Below, piece after piece: positions 29,502-35,394 of a DNA stretch of 35,394 nt (positions within the stretch are counted from its first letter, which is position 1; each line of letters opens with the position of its first letter). Source of the stretch: Thomasclavelia spiroformis (GTDB lineage: Bacteria; Bacillota_I; Bacilli_A; Erysipelotrichales; Coprobacillaceae); the NCBI GenBank assembly GCA_018369555.1, contig JAGZCC010000020.1, positions 1 to 35,394 of the forward strand, read 5' to 3'. The position numbers and the translations under genes are program-made. A model generated the notes under the pieces. It was not told the origin of the DNA, did not search any database, and saw only the letters and a list, made by a program, of their open reading frames with translations.

Positions 29502-30887
29502 ATGATACATCAATATAAATTAGGCGGATATAACATCGTACTTGATGTTTGTTCAGGTTCTGTTCATGCAGTTGATGAAGTGGCTTATGAAATGATAGCA
29601 CACTATCTTGATAAAGATAAAGATACATTGATTTCACAAATGAAAGAACTTTATCAAGACCGCATCGATATTAGTGAAGATGATTTGCACGAATGTTATC
29701 AACAAATCACTGAACTAAAAGAGGCAGGAAAACTTTTTGCCAAGGATACTTTTGAACCAATGGCTGGAACTTTAAAAGAAAAAACATCAGGTGTTGTAAA
29801 AGCTTTGTGTCTACACATCGCCCACACTTGTAATCTTAATTGTTCATATTGCTTTGCAAGCCAAGGAAAATATAAAGGTGAACGTGCATTAATGAGTTTT
29901 GAGGTTGGTAAACAAGCGCTTGACTTTTTAGTTGAAAACTCAGGAAATCGCCATAACCTTGAAGTTGACTTCTTTGGTGGTGAACCGTTAATGAATTTCC
30001 AAGTGGTAAAAAATGTAGTGGCTTATGCCCGTTCAATTGAAAAAGAAAAAAACAAAAATTTCCGTTTCACCTTAACAACAAACGGGATGTTAATTGATAA
30101 TGATGTCATTGAATTTGCTAATCGTGAGTGCAGTAATGTAGTATTGAGCTTAGACGGTCGTAAAGAAATCCATGATCGTTATCGTGTCGATTATGCTGGC
30201 AAAGGCAGTTGGGAAAAAATCGTCCCAAAATTTCAAAAACTTGTTGAAGCGCGCGGTGGCAAAGACTATTATATGCGTGGTACATTTACACATGCAAATC
30301 CTGACTTTTTAAAGGATGTTCAAACTATGTTGGATCTTGGTTTCCGTGAACTAAGTATGGAACCTGTTGTAAGTGGGGCTGATGATCCATCTGCCCTAAC
30401 CAAAGAAGATATGGAAATTGTAATGGATCAATATGAAAAACTTGCTGAACTCATGTTAAAACATGATAAAGAAAATGATCCATTTACTTTCTATCACTAT
30501 ATGATTGATCTTACTAGTGGCCCTTGTATTTATAAAAGAATTTCTGGTTGTGGTTCAGGAACTGAATATATGGCCGTTACTCCTTGGGGAGATTTATATC
30601 CTTGTCACCAATTCGTAGGTGATGAGAAATTTAAATTAGGTGATATTTGGAACGGTGTGACAAATCATCAAATTCAAAATGAATTTGCTTCATGCAACGT
30701 TTACGCCCACCCAGAATGCAAAGACTGTTGGGCAAGACTTTATTGCTCAGGTGGTTGTGCAGCAAATGCATATCATGCTACCGGATCAATTACCGGTGTC
30801 TATGAAGCTGGCTGTGAGTTATTCCGTAAAAGAATGGAATGTGCAATTATGGTAGCTATCAATCGAGCTTTTTCAGGAAATGAATAA
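29502..30887 (+). CDS. scfB: SCIFF thioether cross-link-forming radical-SAM maturase
   Basis: A 461-aa radical-SAM/SPASM enzyme that forms thioether links on the adjacent SCIFF peptide. An N-terminal RiPP-recognition-like domain (about 1-85) precedes the CxxxCxxC cluster motif HTCNLNCSYCFASQG (about 107-121). FFGGEPLMNF and TTNGMLI belong to the radical-SAM barrel. The C-terminal SPASM region holds many cysteines (GPCIYKRISGCGSG, PCHQF, CNVYAHPECKDCW, CSGGC, GC) for auxiliary 4Fe-4S clusters. Length matches the family (about 450-465 aa). AAAGGAG lies ten bases before the ATG. Its stop overlaps the decarboxylase-like gene by one base (TAATG), so the two are co-translated. Confidence 0.95.
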   Translation: MIHQYKLGGYNIVLDVCSGSVHAVDEVAYEMIAHYLDKDKDTLISQMKELYQDRIDISEDDLHECYQQITELKEAGKLFAKDTFEPMAGTLKEKTSGVVKALCLHIAHTCNLNCSYCFASQGKYKGERALMSFEVGKQALDFLVENSGNRHNLEVDFFGGEPLMNFQVVKNVVAYARSIEKEKNKNFRFTLTTNGMLIDNDVIEFANRECSNVVLSLDGRKEIHDRYRVDYAGKGSWEKIVPKFQKLVEARGGKDYYMRGTFTHANPDFLKDVQTMLDLGFRELSMEPVVSGADDPSALTKEDMEIVMDQYEKLAELMLKHDKENDPFTFYHYMIDLTSGPCIYKRISGCGSGTEYMAVTPWGDLYPCHQFVGDEKFKLGDIWNGVTNHQIQNEFASCNVYAHPECKDCWARLYCSGGCAANAYHATGSITGVYEAGCELFRKRMECAIMVAINRAFSGNE

Positions 30888-32218
30888 TGAAAACACCAAT
30901 TCATGATTTTATCGTCCATTACAACAAACAAAACCCTAAACGATTTCATATGCCTGGACACAAAGGTACTCCCTATTTGGGGTATGAAGCTGATGATATC
31001 ACAGAAATTGTTGGAGCTGATAGTTTATATGAAGCACATGGTATTATCAAAGAAAGTGAATTAAATGCCAGCAAGCTTTTTAATTCGCGAACCTTCTATT
31101 CAACAGAAGGTTCTTCACACGCTATTCGTGCAATGTTATCACTAACTTTACAATATGCAAAAGAAAAATCTAAAAATCCTTTAATTTGGGCTGCAAGAAA
31201 TGCTCATAGCACATTTATTAGTGCTGTTGCCTTATTAGACTTTTCCATCGAGTGGCTATATGCGTTTGATAACACCTATCTATCTTGTCTAATTGAACCA
31301 GGTACCCTTGACGAAGCATTAAAAAAAGCTAAACAATTACCAGTAGCTGTTTATATTACTTCACCTGATTATTTAGGTAATCAAGCTAAGATTTTTGAAT
31401 TAGCGAATGTTTGTCATAAATATGATGTCTTATTATTAGTAGATAATGCACATGGCGCTTATTTGAAGTTTCTTCCCACTTCATTACATCCAATTGATTT
31501 AGGTTGTGACATGTGTTGTGATTCAGCTCATAAAACACTTCCTGTATTAACTGGAGGAGCCTATCTACATCTATCAAAAAATCGATTATCTTTTTTGGAT
31601 AGTGATGTAAAAGAAGCTTTTCGATTATTTGGATCTACAAGTCCTTCTTATTTAATACTACAATCTTTGGATTTAGCAAATGTATACTTAGAACAACTGA
31701 CAAATAAATTAACAAATTTTATTCCAATTATTGATGCTATGAAGCAAAAGCTTATCAAAAATGGCTATCAACTGATTGGTAATGAACCTCTTAAATTAAC
31801 GATTGCTACAAAGGATTATGGATATAGTGGTAGTGAATTTGCCAAGTTATTAGCAAAGCAAAATATAATCGTGGAATTTTTTGATCCAGACTATGTTGTT
31901 TTTATGTTAACCCCTTCGCTTAAAGAGGCGGATATCCAATATTTGACTGATTATTTAATAAAAATCCCTCGTAAGCAAGCTATTAAAGTTTCGCTACCTC
32001 AATTTTCTTATCCAACTGTATCTATGTCAATTCGTAAAGCTATGCTTTCACCTTTTGAAACATTACCTATTGATAAATGTGTTGGTAAGGTTTTAGCAAA
32101 ATCTTCTGTTGGTTGTCCACCAGCAGTTCCTATTTTGATTTGTGGTGAAGTAATCGATGAAAAAGCGGTTGAATGCTTTAAATATTATGGGATTCTAAGT
32201 TGTCATGTAATAAAATAA
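30887..32218 (+). CDS. Orn/Lys/Arg decarboxylase-family PLP enzyme
   Basis: A 443-aa fold-type I PLP enzyme of the Orn/Lys/Arg decarboxylase family, in the short Firmicute form without the N-terminal wing domain (compare Bacillus SpeA/YaaO). Visible motifs are FHMPGHKGTP near the N-terminus, the cofactor-binding VDNAHGAYL, and DSAHKTLPVLTGGAYLHL with the PLP lysine. The C-terminal domain ends PPAVPILICGEVI. Substrate (arginine, lysine or other) cannot be assigned. It starts in the stop of the SCIFF maturase and is terminated at 32227-32250, so it belongs to that operon. In many Firmicutes this gene instead precedes tmk-holB. A role in the RiPP pathway is possible but unproven. Confidence 0.85.
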   Translation: MKTPIHDFIVHYNKQNPKRFHMPGHKGTPYLGYEADDITEIVGADSLYEAHGIIKESELNASKLFNSRTFYSTEGSSHAIRAMLSLTLQYAKEKSKNPLIWAARNAHSTFISAVALLDFSIEWLYAFDNTYLSCLIEPGTLDEALKKAKQLPVAVYITSPDYLGNQAKIFELANVCHKYDVLLLVDNAHGAYLKFLPTSLHPIDLGCDMCCDSAHKTLPVLTGGAYLHLSKNRLSFLDSDVKEAFRLFGSTSPSYLILQSLDLANVYLEQLTNKLTNFIPIIDAMKQKLIKNGYQLIGNEPLKLTIATKDYGYSGSEFAKLLAKQNIIVEFFDPDYVVFMLTPSLKEADIQYLTDYLIKIPRKQAIKVSLPQFSYPTVSMSIRKAMLSPFETLPIDKCVGKVLAKSSVGCPPAVPILICGEVIDEKAVECFKYYGILSCHVIK

Positions 32219-32226
32219 CTTTGGTT

Positions 32227-32250
32227 AAAGGAGCACTGTGCTCCTTTTTT
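32227..32250 (+). terminator. Terminator of the SCIFF operon
   Basis: The stem AAAGGAGC with GCTCCTTT around a five-base loop, ending in six T (32245-32250). It begins nine bases after the decarboxylase stop. Confidence 0.9.
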
Positions 32251-32279
32251 AACTATCCAAATTTTAAAGTATTCTCTCT

Positions 32280-32314
32280 AAAAGAAAAAGACATAGACGA
32301 CTTGCTCGACTATG
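32280..32314 (-). terminator. Probable terminator of the SDR gene
   Basis: An inverted repeat at 32292-32314 (CATAG..CGA paired with TCG..CTATG, one mismatch, short loop). On the minus strand it is followed by TCTTTTTCTTTT. It lies 40-75 bases beyond the SDR stop. Confidence 0.55.
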
Positions 32315-32355
32315 CCAAATTTATAAACATTAAACAATACCTAGTTTATGCTTTT

Positions 32356-33102
32356 TCAACAGCTTCCTTTTTGGCCACCATCAATACGAATTATCGTATT
32401 ATTGATAAAATTAGCTTCATCACTAATTAAAAACTTAACTAAATAAGCTACTTCTTCTGGTTTACCATAACGATTAACCATTATTTTTTCTGTTTCTTCC
32501 TTTAAAAACGCTTCATCATATCCATCTAATTCATTTTCAGTACCAATGAATCCTGGTGCAATACAATTTACATTAATATATGGTGCAAATTCAAAAGCCA
32601 AATTATGCGTCATTGAAATTAATGCAGCTTTACTTGCATCATAATCAATACACATTGGATAATAAGTATTAATCCCATTAGTCGAAGAAATATTTATTAT
32701 TCTTCCATATTCTTGATCAATCATATGACGATACACCCGTTTACTACAATTAAACGCCCCTACTACATTTACATCTAATGTTTTTCTAAATTCTTCAGCA
32801 TTTTTTAAATGAAATAAGTTTGATAAATCAATCGCAGCATTATTGATTAAAATATCAACTCCACCAAAAGTAGCTTCAATCAATGAAATCATTTCATCAA
32901 CTTTATCTTCCTTAGAAACATCACATTGAACTATCATACAACGAACATTATATTGCTCAATAATCATCTCTTTCAATGCCTCAGCTTCTTTTGACGATGT
33001 TAAATAATTGATCACTATATCATAGCCTTGTTTTGCCAGTTCAATCGCAATAGCTTTACCAATACCTTGAGCTCCACCGGTAATTAAAACAATCTTATTC
33101 AT
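32356..33102 (-). CDS. Short-chain dehydrogenase/reductase (FabG-like)
   Basis: A 248-aa classical SDR. It has the cofactor loop TGGAQGIG (about 8-15), NNAA (about 87-90), catalytic Ser in INISSTNG, the YxxxK pair in YDASKAA (about 153-159) and the PGFIGTE stretch after the active site. Such enzymes reduce or oxidise carbonyls with NAD(P)H. It resembles FabG, but outside a fatty-acid cluster the substrate cannot be told. The start MNKIVLITGG fits the family exactly, yet no Shine-Dalgarno sequence is seen before it. The efp terminator lies just ahead, so expression may depend on read-through or a weak separate promoter. Confidence 0.9.
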   Translation of the reverse strand: MNKIVLITGGAQGIGKAIAIELAKQGYDIVINYLTSSKEAEALKEMIIEQYNVRCMIVQCDVSKEDKVDEMISLIEATFGGVDILINNAAIDLSNLFHLKNAEEFRKTLDVNVVGAFNCSKRVYRHMIDQEYGRIINISSTNGINTYYPMCIDYDASKAALISMTHNLAFEFAPYINVNCIAPGFIGTENELDGYDEAFLKEETEKIMVNRYGKPEEVAYLVKFLISDEANFINNTIIRIDGGQKGSC

Positions 33103-33105
33103 AAT

Positions 33106-33132
33106 TCTAAAAAAGAGCTTTATTAAGCTCTT
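33106..33132 (-). terminator. Terminator of efp, overlapping its last codons
   Basis: The stem AAGAGCTT-AATA-AAGCTCTT (33113-33132) followed by six T on the minus strand. The 5' arm lies in the last codons of efp, including the stop. It ends just before the SDR start. Confidence 0.8.
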
Positions 33133-33680
33133 CCTGAGTATTTACCATCAGCTGTAAATACAACAATTACTTCTCCTTGTTCAATAAATTGAGGAACTCT
33201 TAATGTTAATCCAGTATTTGTAACAGCATCTTTTGTTTGATTAGATGGTGCCCCTTTAATTGCTGGATCTGTTTCCACAACAGTTAATTCAACTTTTTCT
33301 GGAACTGATACAGATAGTAATAATCCTTCAAAGAACATCAATGAAACAGTTGAACCTTCAATAATATAGTATTTAGTATCCCCTACTTGTTCCTCAGCCA
33401 ATTCATATGTTTCATATGTTTCCATATCCATAAAATAATATGTACCATCTGCTTCATATGAATATTGAGCTTCTTTTCTAGAAATGTTTGCTGCTTCAAA
33501 CTTAGTAGAAGCATTAAAGTTTCTTTCTTGAATCGCACCAGTTTTTAGGTTTCTCATCTTTGTTTTTAAGATAGCAGCTCCTTTACCTGGTTTTACATGT
33601 TGAAAATCTAAAACTTGACAAGGATCACCATCAACAATTAAAGTTAACCCTGTTTTAAAATCACCTGCTAAAATAGCCAT
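33123..33680 (-). CDS. efp: Translation elongation factor P
   Basis: A 185-aa EF-P, the usual length. It binds ribosomes stalled on proline runs and stimulates peptide-bond formation. The three-domain order is visible. The N-terminal KOW-like domain has the loop KPGKGAA with the conserved, often modified Lys. The middle OB domain contains YYFMDMETYE. The C-terminal OB domain has KGAPSNQTKDAVTNTGLTLRVPQFIEQGE, the EF-P signature, ending GKYSGRA. I place the start at MAILAGDFK (33678-33680), eight bases after AGGAG. The frame is open three codons further to a GTG that overlaps the ribosome site. Confidence 0.97.
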   Translation of the reverse strand: MAILAGDFKTGLTLIVDGDPCQVLDFQHVKPGKGAAILKTKMRNLKTGAIQERNFNASTKFEAANISRKEAQYSYEADGTYYFMDMETYETYELAEEQVGDTKYYIIEGSTVSLMFFEGLLLSVSVPEKVELTVVETDPAIKGAPSNQTKDAVTNTGLTLRVPQFIEQGEVIVVFTADGKYSGRA

Positions 33681-33937
33681 ATATTCCACTCCTAATCTAA
33701 ATATTTTTACATACCTATTCTATCAATTTTAAACTAATTCCTCAAGATACAATCTGCTATTTGTTCTTGTTTTTCATTAATATAGCTATCTCTTTTAATA
33801 TAACCATAAGCTATATTAGTGAAACAACCATATTTTAGCAATAATAAAACATATTGTCATAAAACAATATTGATAATTATTTCAAAGAAACTAAACTCTT
33901 AGTATATACCCATCATTATTTAATTTATGTCTAAATT
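33681..33937. other. Intergenic region upstream of efp
   Basis: About 257 AT-rich bases with no recognised gene. On the minus strand a 39-codon open stretch (33734-33853) ends in TAG and lacks a start; its end reads YGYIKRDSYINEKQEQIADC. It overlaps a 9-bp inverted repeat (AATATAGCT/AGCTATATT, about 33780-33818). It may be a gene remnant or chance. Confidence 0.3.
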
Positions 33938-34627
33938 TTAATCCCCAACTCCAAAATCAGTAGGGATTCCTAAATAATCATATTTTTTATTATTTTTTAA
34001 ATCATGATATTCCTCATCAAACCATTTTATTAATTTTTCATCTCTTTTTATTGGCGTAGAATTATTTCGATATATGTTAATTGTTCCATGATTAAAATAT
34101 TTGGTTAATATTTCAATATCTTTTCTAATCATTTCTTTAGTTTGACCTTGGATACCAACCATTAAACAAGGTGAATCAAAATCTTCTAATATTTCTTCAA
34201 TTTTGTCAAAATGCACATTTTTATTTAAAACATTGTTTCTCATTTCATCATTAAAAGTTTCAATACCAGTTTTTACGATAATCTCTATTTTAAATTTTTC
34301 TCTTAAAGCTTTTATTTTCTTTTTATATAAATAATGAGCTTCAATATATAATCTCTTTATCTTCTTTTCATCAATAATTTTATATATTCTCTCTATTGTT
34401 TCATCGGGTAATTCAAAAAAACTACCTGAATTAATAACTTCTAATACTCCATATTGACCAGTTATATTATTCAATACTTCATCATTAATCTTCTGATTTT
34501 CTTTTTGATCAACATCGTTATCTTCAATATAATCACAAAACGAACACTTACCCCATATACATGGTCTCGACTTTAATAAAACTATTTCTCTTTTATCTTT
34601 TTCTAAGATATGACTATAACGCTCCAT
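33938..34627 (-). CDS. queL: Radical-SAM protein, probable queuine lyase (QueL-like)
   Basis: A 229-aa compact radical-SAM protein. Cluster cysteines occur in CIWGKCSFC (about 23-31), spaced CX4CX2C rather than the usual CX3CX2C. Barrel features follow: LEVINSGSFFELP, RLYIEAHYLY and IVKTGIETFNDEMR (SAM region). It lies two bases after queT behind a preQ1 riboswitch, with AAGGAG inside the queT end serving as ribosome site. In Clostridioides difficile a small radical-SAM enzyme (QueL) next to QueT transporters converts queuine to preQ1. Size, context and the unusual motif fit that enzyme. The assignment rests on context plus recall, and another queuosine-related radical-SAM role is possible. 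Confidence 0.7.
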   Translation of the reverse strand: MERYSHILEKDKREIVLLKSRPCIWGKCSFCDYIEDNDVDQKENQKINDEVLNNITGQYGVLEVINSGSFFELPDETIERIYKIIDEKKIKRLYIEAHYLYKKKIKALREKFKIEIIVKTGIETFNDEMRNNVLNKNVHFDKIEEILEDFDSPCLMVGIQGQTKEMIRKDIEILTKYFNHGTINIYRNNSTPIKRDEKLIKWFDEEYHDLKNNKKYDYLGIPTDFGVGD

Positions 34628-34629
34628 AA

Positions 34630-35112
34630 TTACTCCTTAATATATTCTATAAATTTAACATTCTTTTCTAATCGTTTAAAAACAACTGTTCCTAAATATA
34701 ACACAATTGCTTCACCAATAAAAACATACAGTGCATTAATTAAATAAGGAATATGATAAACTAAACACAATTCACCACCAACAATTAATCCTGTTGCAAG
34801 CGAACCAATTAAAGCCGAAAAATAAATATTCGTTACCCTATTCATAAAATAACATACAACTAATGTACTTAAAGGACCGACAATCCAATCAACAACCCCT
34901 AAAGGTGAAGGAATATTTGCTATAAAACATCCTATTGCTAGCCCTGGTATTAGTTTTTTATTATAAAACGCTAATAATACAACAATCTCTGATAACCTTA
35001 ATTGCAATTCTCGATATGCCAGTGGTTGAATCATCAAAGTTAACACTGCATAAATAGTAGCAACCATTGCATTTAAAGTAATCATCTTAATTAAATCTTT
35101 TCTTTTTTTCAT
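34630..35112 (-). CDS. queT: QueT-family ECF transporter substrate-binding subunit
   Basis: A 160-aa membrane protein of the QueT family, an S-component of energy-coupling-factor importers for queuosine precursors (preQ1 or queuine). About five hydrophobic helices are visible. The stretches QPLAYRELQLRLSEIVVLL, GLAIGCFIANIPSPLG and DWIVGPLSTL are characteristic of the family. It has no ATPase of its own and would use the shared EcfAAT module encoded elsewhere. GGAGAGG precedes the ATG. A preQ1-I riboswitch and terminator lie in its leader. Confidence 0.93.
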   Translation of the reverse strand: MKKRKDLIKMITLNAMVATIYAVLTLMIQPLAYRELQLRLSEIVVLLAFYNKKLIPGLAIGCFIANIPSPLGVVDWIVGPLSTLVVCYFMNRVTNIYFSALIGSLATGLIVGGELCLVYHIPYLINALYVFIGEAIVLYLGTVVFKRLEKNVKFIEYIKE

Positions 35113-35155
35113 TTTCTTACCTCTCCAAAATTACAGTTTGAAGCCAAATAATAAT

Positions 35156-35177
35156 AAAAAGTGGCAAAGCCACTTTT
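35156..35177 (-). terminator. Riboswitch-controlled terminator before queT
   Basis: The stem AAAAGTGGC-TTT-GCCACTTTT followed by more T on the minus strand, directly downstream of the aptamer and about 45 bases before the queT ATG. It is the expression platform of the preQ1 switch. Confidence 0.85.
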
Positions 35178-35186
35178 ATTATTATT

Positions 35187-35224
35187 CTTAGTTTTTTATA
35201 CTGGGTTTGGCTTTCGAACCAGTC
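35187..35224 (-). promoter_or_regulatory. preQ1-I riboswitch aptamer
   Basis: On the minus strand the stem GACTGG/CCCAGT encloses a TTCG-type loop and is followed by the A-rich tail TATAAAAAACTAAG, the hallmark of class I preQ1 riboswitches (H-type pseudoknot). With the terminator at 35156-35177 it should shut off queT-queL when preQ1 is abundant. Confidence 0.88.
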
Positions 35225-35240
35225 TATTTAATTCTATTAA

Positions 35241-35269
35241 AGTTTATTAAAATTTTAATTATTTGTCAA
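35241..35269 (-). promoter_or_regulatory. Promoter of queT-queL
   Basis: Consensus -35 TTGACA (35264-35269), a 17-bp spacer and -10 TAAACT (35241-35246) on the minus strand. The expected RNA start lies about ten bases before the aptamer. Confidence 0.7.
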
Positions 35270-35310
35270 CTATAAAAAATCTAATATATTGTAGCAATCT
35301 GATTCAAAAA

Positions 35311-35394
35311 TGATAATGTCTTAATATATCCAATTTGATAATGTCCCAATTGGGTCATTATCAAAAAGATGTTACAATGTAACCTCATTATAAG
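35311..35394. mobile_element. Repeat-rich right edge, possible end of an insertion sequence
   Basis: TGATAATGTC occurs directly repeated at 35311-35320 and 35336-35345, with a near-complement at 35354-35363. The last two form a 32-base inverted repeat (35334-35365) centred on CCCAATTGGG. A second small palindrome, GTTAC-AAT-GTAAC, lies at 35371-35383. Multiple short terminal repeats of this kind are found at ends of IS21-like elements; no transposase is in the window, so the call is tentative. Confidence 0.35.

Noticed and set aside
32200..32430. Plus-strand 76-codon frame after the decarboxylase gene
   Set aside because: It runs through the operon terminator and the antisense of the SDR end; no ribosome site.

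Overview
The window comes from an AT-rich (roughly 30% GC) low-GC Gram-positive bacterium. The genes have strong AGGAGG-type ribosome sites and intrinsic terminators. Secreted proteins end in SVKTGD sorting signals, and there is a SCIFF/ranthipeptide locus and a preQ1-controlled queT-queL pair. Together these suggest a gut Erysipelotrichia/Clostridia-type anaerobe, perhaps a relative of Thomasclavelia (Clostridium) ramosa. That assignment is inference from gene content only.

Layout. 1-1556: sparse, decayed-looking DNA with one thioredoxin-fold lipoprotein gene. 1557-4440: trkA-trkH potassium uptake operon. 4552-5686: short brnQ branched-chain amino acid carrier. 6289-7347: membrane-anchored metallophosphoesterase. 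7448-18237 (minus): a surface-protein island with a GH84-type hexosaminidase broken by two frameshifts, an intact AIM24-family gene, and a second large anchored protein interrupted by one in-frame TGA. The two surface genes share a near-identical ~610 bp 3' block (FIVAR repeats plus sorting signal). They also share an upstream block (promoter, terminator, last codons of an aim24 gene), which points to tandem module duplication. 18630-19747: a GC-rich, multiply broken iron-type alcohol dehydrogenase pseudogene that starts where a second aim24 copy has been lost. 19783-27619 (minus): a complete four-gene Wadjet (jetABCD) plasmid-defence operon with an 18-bp palindrome in front of it. 27878-32218: Met gamma-lyase-like PLP enzyme, SCIFF precursor, radical-SAM SCIFF maturase and an Orn/Lys/Arg decarboxylase-family enzyme. 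32356-33680 (minus): SDR oxidoreductase and elongation factor P. 33938-35269 (minus): promoter, preQ1-I riboswitch with terminator, queT transporter and a radical-SAM gene resembling queuine lyase (QueL). The right edge carries inverted and direct repeats like the end of a mobile element.

How the genes work together. TrkA gates TrkH. JetABC form an SMC-like motor and JetD the nuclease. The SCIFF maturase installs thioether crosslink(s) on the short cysteine-rich peptide, and a hairpin between the two genes probably sets their ratio. QueT and QueL fit import of queuine and its conversion to preQ1, under preQ1 feedback. The surface island would act on host or dietary glycans, but both large proteins appear disrupted in this sequence.

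Most noteworthy: the duplicated and decaying surface module, the seven-cysteine SCIFF peptide with Gly at the expected crosslink acceptor, the attenuator between SCIFF and its maturase, the Wadjet operon, and the riboswitch-controlled queuine salvage pair.
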